Positions 18,990-26,067 of a stretch of DNA of 26,067 nt are shown here, one piece after another. Both the position numbers and the translations under genes were made by a program. The stretch's first letter is position 1; every line of letters starts with the position of its first letter. The notes under the pieces are model-generated. The model made no database searches. It saw nothing but the letters and a program-made list of their open reading frames with translations, and was not told the origin of the DNA. Origin of the DNA: Amphimedon queenslandica (Eukaryota; Porifera; Demospongiae; Haplosclerida; Niphatidae); the NCBI RefSeq assembly GCF_000090795.2, contig NW_003546315.1, positions 82,365-108,431 of the forward strand, read 5' to 3'.

Positions 18990-21175
18990 TACCAGTGCTT
19001 CAGAAGTTAGCAGTAGCGTTTCTATTAGTGATATTGCATCTACTTCATCAAGCACACCTTGTCAGCCTCACATCAACTTTCCAGTTACCATCTTATCAGA
19101 AAAAGGAAGGTCTTGTAACCCTAACTGGTATAATAAATGTAAGTCCTTAGAGTGTATTGTATTTTAAGATGCAGCATTTACCTTTCCCTGTCGGTTCTTT
19201 TTTCACCTAGTAGTACTAGCAATAAACTGGAGAAAGCTTTTACTGAAGTTGGGTCTGGAAAAATGCCATTGGAAGAACATCAGGTCTTTTAACTAAACAC
19301 AATAAATGCTATAGCCACAAGCAATCAGTAGTTGCTTTGGAGCAATTTGTATATGCTCAGAAGCATTTATATGTATTTGAGCAATGAGGTGTTGCAAGAG
19401 ATCAGCAGATTAAAAATAATCGGCATTATGTGACATCAATAATAGAGGTTCTTCTTTGTAGCAAGCAAGAAATCTTTCCATGGCCACAATGAAGGGGATA
19501 ACTCCCTCAACAAAGGCAATTTTAAGAAAATACATGATTATGTAGCTTGACATGATCCCATTATTCAAGATTGCCTGTTGTATTGTCCCCAAAATGTGAA
19601 TTATATGTCTCCTATTATATTACAAAATAATATTTTGAGTATAATGGCCACTATTGTTAGCAGAAATATTTCTGAATATGTACAAAAGTCTGGATATTTT
19701 TCAATTATGGCGGATGAGTCAAACGATCGCAGCAAACAAGAGCAATTGTCTGTTGCAGTACAATATCTAGATGTGAAAGACTAGAAGTCACTGAGCATTT
19801 CTTACTTTCTTTCCGGCAATAAATGTAAATGTGAAAGCCTATCAACATACATTCTTGACGTTCTAGCTAAATTTGGATCAAATCCAAAAATGATTATTTC
19901 ACAGGCTTATGATGGAGCCTCAGTTATGAGTGGAAGGTGCAATGGTGTCCAGCAAATGACTGAGTTGCTGCCCTGTATGCATCTTACGTACATTGTCATG
20001 CCTATGTACTTAATTTAGTACTTGTGGACTGCGTAAAGAACAATTCTTATGCATCTGATTTTTTTTCTTTAGGGCAGACTATTTCCATAATGACAGCAAC
20101 AAGTAAAGGTCATGCTCCCTTCATTGACATGCAAAAGAAACTCCATTCTCAAAAACATGTCACAGAATTGAAGGCTTATCTGACACACATTGGGCCTGTC
20201 GGTATTTGTCAATAGATGCAATTGCTTCCACATATGACTCTATTATTGAAACACTTGATTGCCTCTCTGAGATTAATGATAAAGGTAAAGCTTTGGAAGC
20301 TATTGGTCTCCTTCATGAAATTAATTTCTTAAGATTTCTTGCACTATGAATAATATTTCATAAATTTTTTCACTCGCAAAGTCTTTGTCCGATTAGCTGC
20401 AAAGTAAAAGTATTGATTTTGTATCTGCAACGGGTTTTGTTCTATCAACAAAATATTTTACAAAACATGAGAAGTGATCAATCATTTTATCATACTTAAG
20501 CCTACATCAAATCTGTGGCTGCTTTACATGGCATTAAAGAACATTTTCTGGACAATTGTAGAAAATAGAGACCATCAAGTAGGATTTAACAGTCTGTTTT
20601 ACATGAGCCAATTGGTCATTGCGAAACAATGTCATGCAAGGATTCTACTAAGGTCAATATCTACTATTCGGCATTTGACCATATACTTACTGTGCTTGAA
20701 ACCCGATTTTCCAGTACTAATCTTGACCTCATACAAGCTATTGATGCTTGCAACCCCTTGTCATAAAAATTCTTCTCTTCTTTCTCATATGTGTTTTTTT
20801 GTATGACATTTAACACTGAACAGCTTCAATCTGAATGTATGCTGGCTAGATATATACTAAAAGATGAGTCCGAAAATATACTTGCAGTGTTTACTCGTGT
20901 TTTATTACTTAGCTCTGCTTTTCCAACAATAAAGAAACTCCTTCATGTTGCTCGAACCTTGTGAGCTCAGTGTGACGGAAGTTTTTCTGCTTAACGTAGG
21001 CTAAAGAATCACTTAAAAACAAAGATGTCTATGACTGACTTACTGATATTTGTCTAGTTGCACTAGAGAGACATTTCCTCAAGTCCATCATTAATTGAAA
21101 AGACTCTTGAGAAATTTGAAGGTTTTGACAAAAACCGTACCATTGCACATTCATTACACATAATCATTATGTAAC
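18990..21175 (+). pseudogene. hAT-superfamily transposase (TTF-type zinc finger, DUF4371), decayed
   Basis: Plus-strand pieces follow the usual order. First TPCQPHINFPVTILSE, then CNPNWYNKCKSLECI and DAAFTFPCRFF (19050-19205), a TTF-type zinc-finger region, then KLEKAFTEVGSGK. NNRHYVTSIIEVLL (about 19415-19455) and SPIILQNNILSIMATIV lead to IMADESNDRSKQEQLSVAVQ (about 19706-19765), with the first catalytic Asp. YDGASVMSGRCNGVQQ (about 19908-19955) holds the second. VHCHAYVLNLVLVDCVKNN and HWACRY (about 20187-20204) follow. YSAFDHILTVLETRFSSTNL and LLHVARTL-stop-AQCDGSFSA-stop-RRLKN (about 20930-21015) form the C-terminal dimerisation region; the usual catalytic Glu of C-E-R-S-F is Asp. It ends near IEKTLEKFEGFDKNRT (about 21165). 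Many stops and frameshifts make it inactive. The relatives are ZMYM/52-kDa-repressor-like hAT proteins. Confidence 0.88.
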
Positions 21176-21179
21176 TAGA

Positions 21180-21569
21180 CTATATAGCAACCATTATATT
21201 ATGAGTGTCAATATCATGAATCACAGATCCACAGTAAAGTTATATCGATAGAAAAAATGCATGCGTGCAGAAGAACACCCCAGATTTGTACGCAAAAGGG
21301 GTGTGGCTAAAGTTGCAGCGCACTTTGTACGCCAAGAATTTGTCCACTTCAGTGCCATACCATCACCCACTGGCCAGCTACACCCTTGTCAGACAGGTTC
21401 TTGGTCTTTAACATGGAGTACGTACTGTAGACCTTTTGGGTACATTAGTCAGGTCCGTAAAGTAGTTTGTATCAGGTTGATCACCCAGTCCATAAATTGA
21501 TCTCTTCAGGTCCAATGGTCTGGTCCGCGTCTTAGAGATATGCAACCTTAATGACTGCACATGCGCATA
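21180..21569. other. No confirmed gene
   Basis: Somewhat GC-richer than its surroundings. A 79-codon plus-strand frame (21261-21500) is basic at its start (RFVRKRGVAKVAAHFVRQEF) and of unknown identity. It may be chance. No repeat ends seen. Confidence 0.3.
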
Positions 21570-21925
21570 TGAATAAGTAACAGTAATGGAGATTAATAGG
21601 TTGCATTTTACTTACCATTTGAGCCACTGCTTCATTCTTGAATGACAAACTCCTTAGACAAAGGTTCTTTCTTTTCGTCATCTATGTATAAGTAATAGTT
21701 ATGGAAATTAATAGATAGCACTTCACTTACGCTTTGAGCCACTGCTTCCTTCTTAAATAACAAACTCTTCAGACAAAGGCTCTTCATTTTCATCATCTAT
21801 GTATAAGTAATTGTAATGGAAATTAATAGGTGACATTTTACTTACCGTTTCAGCCACTGCTTTCTTAAATAACAAGCACCTTAGACAAAGGTTCTTCCTT
21901 TCCATCATCTATATACAGTATATAA
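21570..21925 (-). repeat. Three 115-bp tandem units, each resembling an in-frame mini-exon
   Basis: Units begin exactly 115 bp apart. On the minus strand each has an acceptor (TATACATAG or TATATAG), then an open segment, then GTAAGT. The segments are 21616-21681 (66 nt), 21731-21796 (66 nt) and 21846-21908 (63 nt), all multiples of three. Only one frame is open in all three. It gives 21-22 residues: KRKNLCLRSLSFKNEAVAQ, KMKSLCLKSLLFKKEAVAQ and ERKNLCLRCLLFKKAVAE. The sole length change is one codon. Splicing between them would keep the frame. The complete gene, if any, was not identified. Confidence 0.6.
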
Positions 21926-21954
21926 GAATGTAATAGTAATCAATATCACTTACT

Positions 21955-22110
21955 CCATGAAACTATACCACTACCAGTCACCTGAAAAGTGACACTTTCT
22001 AAAGCTACCTTATCTTTTTCACTTACTACAAGTGTATCACAAAAATCATTCCAATGCAAACAATCAAAACAAAGATACACTTTCTGCATCAACTTGTAGC
22101 ATGACCTTGG
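21955..22110 (-). other. Possible further minus-strand exons, unproven
   Basis: Upstream of the mini-exon array, TCACTTTTCAG|GTGACTGG...TCATGGA|GTAAGT bounds a 28-nt segment (about 21954-21981). A segment of about 79 nt ending ACACTTGTA|GTAAGT starts at 22027. It can encode SCYKLMQKVYLCFDCLHW. The phases do not join cleanly with the array, so only the splice-like sites are noted. Confidence 0.2.
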
Positions 22111-22159
22111 ATCCGACAATAATTAAATGAATTACAAACATTGAAGTTACAATAAAGAG

Positions 22160-22893
22160 GAAAATTTTTGTGGCCCAAAATTCTCATGGATTTCGCTTCT
22201 TTTTCAAAATTACCTTAAGGAGACAATTGTTTGCTGGTATTTAATTTAGCAAATTTTAGCCATTGTAAAAAAATTGCTAACTTAAGTCCGCACTAATTTT
22301 AATTTCTTTATTGAAAGTGGGTGTGGTCACAATGAGTAAAATGGCGGCCATCAGCAAGTCTGAGCTTATTTGCAGCAAAGGGTCAGTATTCAGCAAGATA
22401 ATACTAAACTGCTGTCCAAAGACTTCTCTAGCAGTTAGCCTAGGTTAACAAAGCAGATGACAATCTTCTTCAGTGACTGCTTCTAACTGTAAGCAAGATA
22501 ACTTTCCTTGTTAATGGCTGCAGAGTTAGTGATGAAGCAATTTAAGCAAGATTACTGCAATAAGATCTACTGTATTTAGATTTGTACAATTGCTTTGCTT
22601 GCTCATACATGTAAATCACAGCACATAATCTGTAGCTTGCTTAGGCTTGCCCCTTTCATTCTTCTAAAAGTATTAATACCTTATGATCAATAACGCTAAA
22701 TTAAGTACCAGCCCAATGAAAGTTTCATGAAAATTGCTAAAATAAGTACAAGCTAATAATTGTCTCCTAAGGTATTTAGAAAAATTAAATCTGTGAAAAT
22801 CAATTTTATACAGTTCAAGATGGCCGAAAAGTAGAAAACCACAAAATTGATTTTTAAACAGATCCGCAAAATGTTTTGGCCACAAAAATTTTC
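22160..22893. mobile_element. Long-TIR MITE ('repeat A', 734 bp) enclosing a repeat B piece
   Basis: The outer ends are perfect 16-bp inverted repeats: GAAAATTTTTGTGGCC at 22160-22175 and its complement at 22878-22893. Further in, CCTTAAGGAGACAATTGTTTG (about 22211) and TAATTTAGCAAATTTTAG (about 22240) pair, with mismatches, with the complement of about 22725-22772 (CCTTAGGAGACAATTATTAGC, TTATTTTAGCAATTTT). Arms therefore extend at least 100 bp. No coding is visible. The middle, 22310-22653, is repeat B. A target duplication is not evident. Confidence 0.72.
22310..22653. repeat. Repeat B copy 2, nested in the MITE
   Basis: It matches 1520-1991 in the same orientation: ATTGAAAG..GGTGTGGTCAC, AAAATGGCGGC.ATCAGCAA, GCTTATTTGCAGCAAA.GGTC, CTGTCCAAAGACTT.TCTAG. 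It ends in the B right terminus AGCTTGCTTAGGCTTGCCCC (19 of 20 identical to copy 1). The left B terminus (GGGGCGAGCC) is absent, so the copy is left-truncated or diverged. It lacks about 90 bp present in copy 1. Confidence 0.75.
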
Positions 22894-23573
22894 TGCTGTA
22901 TGATAATAATAATAATACACATACAAAGTATATCTCAGATAGATAATCAATTAAACCATTGCACCATGATCTAGGGAGGACATGGAGGAACTGGACTGTG
23001 TAAACAATCTCTAAGCCACAAGTAGGCTCATTTAAGGGGCCTAATCTTCAAAAGTTTGACTTTCCGAATAAAATCCTGCATGCCTATTAGACCACACATA
23101 CTAATTAACCCATCCATATAAATAGCACCCAAAAATTCAATCCTATATCTGCGTCTGTAATGCACAATTGCACCTACCCTGCTAGTCTTATGATAATAAT
23201 AGCAATTATACCTCTTTCAGTTAGTTTCCTGACAATAGTTGTGTGCAATGTTGAATGTGGGATTTGGAAACATTTTCTTTGTTTACCATTGACATAGGGC
23301 TTGACGATCACATCAATAGAGTTATCCTTCAAAAATGGAAGTGATGCCCCAGTTTTTCCATTTGCACTGACAACCATCCTTCTTAAATGCAGCTCAATGC
23401 CAGTTGAGCGTAGTTAATTGATCGATTTCAAGGGGTGTGGTCTTAAGGTAGTCTAGATCTTGCACATGCGCACTTTAGCAATAGTCTTCACTAGAATCTA
23501 AGAAGTCAGTTCTCTATAGTTAATCGGATACTTTGTGTTTTCGTGATTCTTCTCACCTTACTGGACTTTATTT
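22894..23573. other. No confirmed gene; 5' flank of the DIRS element
   Basis: A 67-codon minus-strand frame (23174-23377) has ordinary composition (MVVSANGKTGASLPFLKDNS...) and no known domain. It is followed by RG|GTATAATT, a possible donor. The stretch 23400-23573 leads to the element's ATG and probably holds its 5' UTR and part of the terminal repeat, whose border cannot be set without the other end. Confidence 0.35.
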
Positions 23574-23785
23574 ATGGCGGACAAGGATAGGACAAGGGGC
23601 GATTCGGACCGCACGGATGCTTCAGGGGGAGATGTTACGGCTGGAGTAACAGGAGGAAAGGCCGTGGACCTTTCCTCGTCGGCACTCGAGGCGATAGCCG
23701 ATATGGTGGTGAAGAAGCTGCCTCCATCGCACCCCCTGAAGTCCACTGACCCCTTATCAGCTGGAACCAGTACTTCGAAGGGCAA
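23574..23785 (+). CDS. DIRS gag, first segment (putative exon 1)
   Basis: ATG at 23574 lies in a good animal start context (TTTATGGCGG). The segment is Asp/Gly/Thr-rich, then KAVDLSSSALEAIADMVVKK, a predicted helix, and a Ser/Thr-rich stretch. The frame stays open to 23880, but after about 23786 the sequence turns into CA-repeat-rich DNA that looks noncoding. A phase-2 donor at 23785/23786 (GGCAA|GTTCAC) joins in frame to an acceptor at 24105 (TCCCTCATAG). An alternative is donor 23876/23877 (TCA|GTATAG) with acceptor TTAAAG ending at 24145. Confidence 0.5.
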
Positions 23786-24105
23786 GTTCACTGTCACGCA
23801 CACATACGCACTCAAAACACACACACACATGGACGAGGGGAGTGCCCGCAGTGCAATGTGGGGAGTGCCTACCTCAGTATAGTATATGATGGTGGCAGTG
23901 GCCTTGAGGGATAGCTCCCCAGTTGATTGGGGCAAGGGGTGCATGGTGAGGTACCTGGCAGTTGGCCTGTCTTTCATTGAGGTGATAAACAGGGTCAGTG
24001 GTTGGGGGCAGCCCAACAGTTAGAGTCAACAGTGTTGATATTAAGGGAGGGAGGTTGGGTGGGTTACTGAGAGCCTTGAGTTGACCCATGTAATGTCCCT
24101 CATAG
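23786..24105 (+). other. Putative intron in DIRS gag (CA-rich)
   Basis: A 320-nt stretch between two gag segments whose frames differ. It begins GTTCAC, contains a CA-dinucleotide run (about 23799-23829) and stop codons in all forward frames, and ends CCCTCATAG. Removing it fuses gag in frame. It could instead be an insertion or a frameshifted region. The donor is weak. Confidence 0.35.
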
Positions 24106-25000
24106 TTTAGGTAAAGAGACAAGCCGTGGCATGCCCCCATTAAAGGTCCTGCCCGGGGACAGTTGGAGCAAAGATTCGGTGTCCTTGACCCGAATTATGG
24201 CAGAGAGAGATTCAGCCAAGAAAGTAACAGCTGCCTCAGGGTCCGGGGGGAAAGGCCCGGAAGAACTATTATTCATTAGTGAAGACATACCGCCGATTCC
24301 TTCCAAAGTAGTCCAGAAAATTGAGAAGGGTGAGTACGTCGACTTGGTTGACCTACTGCTGAAGAAATCAGGCTGGGAGGAGCCATCCATCTCAGAACTG
24401 TCACAAGAGGGAATTATTGTGGTGACACAGTCTAAACAGTTAAATTGCCAAAAGAAAGCGATTCAGGACGTGGCCACCTGGTTTGAGGCATTCGTCACGT
24501 TCGCCACAATCAGGAATAGGAAATATCCCACCTATGCGAGTGACTTGCTAGCTCTAGTGGTACGTGGAGCAAGGGACTATAAAGGATCAGGCTGGCTGTC
24601 ATACAACTTCCAGTATAGATGGCTGGCAGCAGCTTGTGGCAACTTAGGTGACTGGGGTATTAAGGATGTCTCACCTTGGAACGAGACCGTTTGTAACCTT
24701 GCCAGTTGGGACACACCCTCCCAGCCACGGAACTCTGATCTGCCCGAAGATCTCAAATGTGTTAAGAGGAAGGGTATGCCACTCCAAATGGGCAATTCGA
24801 AAGAACCTCGCTCGGCTATAAAGGATAAACCATGGAAAAGATCAGTGTGCTTCCCCTTTAGCTATACTAGTAAATGTACCAGGGAGAAATGTGACTTACT
24901 CCATGTGTGCTTTGACTGTGGCGGCCAGCACCCTCAGGTGTCCTGTAAAAAGAGTGAAACGTCACACACACTTAACTCTCCACTTCATTACGGAGTGTGA
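24106..25000 (+). CDS. DIRS gag main segment with Cys/His cluster
   Basis: Counting from the ATG at 24131 (289 codons), residues about 49-90 (ISEDIPPIPSKVVQKIEKGE, then YVDLVDLLLKKSG) and about 112-190 (ATWFEAFVTFATIRNRKYPT, SYNFQYRWLAAACGNLGDWG) match the conserved nucleocapsid-like region of DIRS Gag proteins. The C-terminus, about 238-272, has CFPFSYTSKCTREKC and HVCFDCGGQHPQVSC, a Cys/His zinc-binding array typical of this family. The ORF ends at TGA 24998-25000. Upstream of 24131 the frame is open to about 24080, so the coding start of this segment is probably a splice acceptor and not that ATG. It should package element RNA. Confidence 0.75.
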
Positions 25001-26067
25001 CTGATCCGCAAGTATTTATTGCTTTGGCTATCTATAGTTGAGTCGTTTGTTTTTGTTCTGTTTACAGAGTCAGTCATTGATGTTGGAAGCCATTGGGCGG
25101 GGAATGTTTATGTGCAGCGGTACCTATATGGGCGGGAGCTTCGTGCCCTACAGCTGTGCGTGGGAGTAGCTCAGCCACTGCCCAATTTAGTAGGGATCTT
25201 CTCCCCTCTGTCGAGGAAATTATCGATGTGGGAAGCTCTTCTCCAAACCCACCCAGATAAGGAGTTAACCTCCACGATTCTCACTGGCTTACGGGAGGGC
25301 TTCATAATTGGCTTTGCCAAAGGCTCCAGGCTAGAACCGGTATGCTATAACATGCTATCTTGCCTGGAGCACCCTGACATAGTCCAGGCTTATATTGAGA
25401 AAGAAGTTTCACTGGGGAGAGGGCTGGGTCCTTTTTCCGAGGCGGGAATACCAGGGCTACACACAAGTCCTTTCGGAGTCATTCCCAAAAAGGCTCCTGG
25501 AACATGGCGCTTGATAGTAGACCTATCTTCCCCTCATGGTGCCAGTGTCAACGATGGCATCTATGAAGATCTCTCGTCCCTATCGTATGTCACAGTGGAC
25601 ATGATAGCAGATAAGGTTTGCTCCTTAGGTCCAGGTGCACTTCTAGCCAAGTTGGACGTCAAGAGTGCCCTCCGCATAGTTCCTGTTGACCCAGCGGACC
25701 GCTGGCTTTTGGGTATGCAGTGGAGAGGTGCACTATATGTAGATACAGTGCTACCATTCGGGCTGGGGTCAGCGCCTAAGCTATTCAGTGTCATCGCCGA
25801 CATGATTCAGTTCATTGCCAAGTCTCAAGGGGTGAACCACATCACTTACTACCTTGATGACTTCATAATATTGGGTTCTCCCAACAGCCCTCAGTGTGGG
25901 AGGGACCTAAGCACTATGGTGGAGTTGTGTCAGTGCTTGGGTGTCCCTCTAGTGGAGGATAAGATCGAAGGTCCATTGACTAAGCTGGAAATCCTGGGCA
26001 TCATCTTTGATTCAGTTCTAGGACAGATTCCTTACCCAGTCGGAAAATCGAAGAGTTACAGTTGCTA
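25001..26067 (+). CDS. DIRS reverse transcriptase, partial, same frame as gag
   Basis: From the codon after the gag TGA the frame has no stop for 355 codons, to the window end. No ATG start is needed if translation reads through or an intron is removed. Recognisable similarity begins at about 25067 (ESVIDVGSHWAG), with YGRELRALQLCVGVAQPLPN, FSPLSRKLSMWEALLQTHPD and LTGLREGFIIGF. These are a conserved DIRS pol N-terminal region. RT motifs follow: SPFGVIPKKAPGTWRLIVDL (about 25466), LLAKLDVKSALRIVPV with catalytic Asp (about 25639), WRGALYVDTVLPFGLGSAPK (about 25723) and YYLDDFIILGS, the Y-x-D-D box (about 25849). All catalytic aspartates are present. It is cut by the end of the window before RNase H. 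Confidence 0.85.
   Translation, partial: MIRKYLLLWLSIVESFVFVLFTESVIDVGSHWAGNVYVQRYLYGRELRALQLCVGVAQPLPNLVGIFSPLSRKLSMWEALLQTHPDKELTSTILTGLREGFIIGFAKGSRLEPVCYNMLSCLEHPDIVQAYIEKEVSLGRGLGPFSEAGIPGLHTSPFGVIPKKAPGTWRLIVDLSSPHGASVNDGIYEDLSSLSYVTVDMIADKVCSLGPGALLAKLDVKSALRIVPVDPADRWLLGMQWRGALYVDTVLPFGLGSAPKLFSVIADMIQFIAKSQGVNHITYYLDDFIILGSPNSPQCGRDLSTMVELCQCLGVPLVEDKIEGPLTKLEILGIIFDSVLGQIPYPVGKSKSYSC

Larger units (their letters stand above)
23574..26067 (+). mobile_element. DIRS-type (tyrosine-recombinase) retrotransposon, 3' end outside window
   Basis: A Gag-like protein with a Cys/His cluster is followed by a DIRS-type reverse transcriptase (LIVDLSSPHGASVNDGI, LLAKLDVKSA, LPFGLGSAP, YYLDDF). The region is clearly GC-richer than its neighbours and nearly free of stops, so it is the youngest element here. 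The RNase H, tyrosine recombinase and any methylase-like domain should lie beyond base 26067. The terminal inverted repeat and internal complementary region cannot be checked. Confidence 0.85.

Noticed and set aside
21955..22110. Joining upstream splice-like segments to the mini-exon array into one gene
   Set aside because: The 28-nt segment brings the array into a frame with stops, so the full gene model fails.
23558..24390. Long minus-strand open frames (152, 88 and 96 codons)
   Set aside because: They lie antisense to the DIRS gag, whose GC-richer codons leave the other strand open. They show no recognisable motif.
1..26067. tRNA, rRNA or CRISPR-like arrays
   Set aside because: By eye no cloverleaf with proper A and B boxes, no rRNA core sequence and no regularly spaced short direct repeats with unique spacers were found. 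The only regular array is the 115-bp mini-exon set.

Overview
The window looks like transposon-rich, gene-poor DNA from an animal of the early-branching/invertebrate kind. It is AT-rich, has short GT-AG introns, and carries Ty1/copia, DIRS, LINE, hAT and Ginger-type elements side by side. A sponge such as Amphimedon is my best guess. That is an inference from the element mix and MITE style, not something the sequence proves. I found no convincing intact host gene, no tRNA or rRNA gene and no CRISPR array.

Layout, left to right. 1-3395 is a decayed Ty1/copia element whose 5' end lies outside the window. It is split inside its reverse transcriptase by a 566-bp inverted-repeat element (here 'repeat B', 1426-1991). 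Two more pieces of repeat B lie at 15097-15203 (minus) and 22310-22653. 4078-6141 holds a proline-rich candidate exon (minus) and broken coding-like sequence. 6823-7660 has a tandem duplication and a strong hairpin. 8372-8850 is the broken C-terminal part of a retroelement ORF, followed by a TTATTG microsatellite. 9440-10421 (minus) is a broken gene for an RPA-like OB-fold protein. 10793-11297 can be read as a small three-exon gene.

11800-14290 (minus) is the 3' half of a LINE. It is interrupted by a 1.45-kb element with TGTCAC...GTGACA ends and a 4-5 bp target duplication (12454-13906). Inside are degraded remnants of a Gypsy-type integrase N-terminus, a Ulp1 (C48) cysteine protease and a PHD finger. 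Together these identify an internally deleted Ginger1-like DNA transposon. Its right end is an array of CCTAGG palindromes.

15100-18400 contains a near-perfect 31-nt hairpin, a candidate two-exon gene starting over a TGACGTCA site, and an inverted sequence pair. 18990-21175 is a hAT transposase pseudogene (TTF-type zinc finger, DUF4371, hAT dimerisation region). 21570-21925 (minus) has three 115-bp tandem units, each looking like an in-frame mini-exon with its own splice sites. 22160-22893 is a long-TIR MITE carrying a piece of repeat B inside it. From 23574 to the window end is the youngest-looking element: a DIRS-type retrotransposon, GC-richer than its surroundings. Its gag has a possible intron, and its gag and reverse transcriptase lie in one frame separated by a single TGA. 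The RT is open to the last base.

Nothing here works as a host pathway. The story is one of nested insertions: repeat B into copia, Ginger-like into LINE, repeat B within another MITE.
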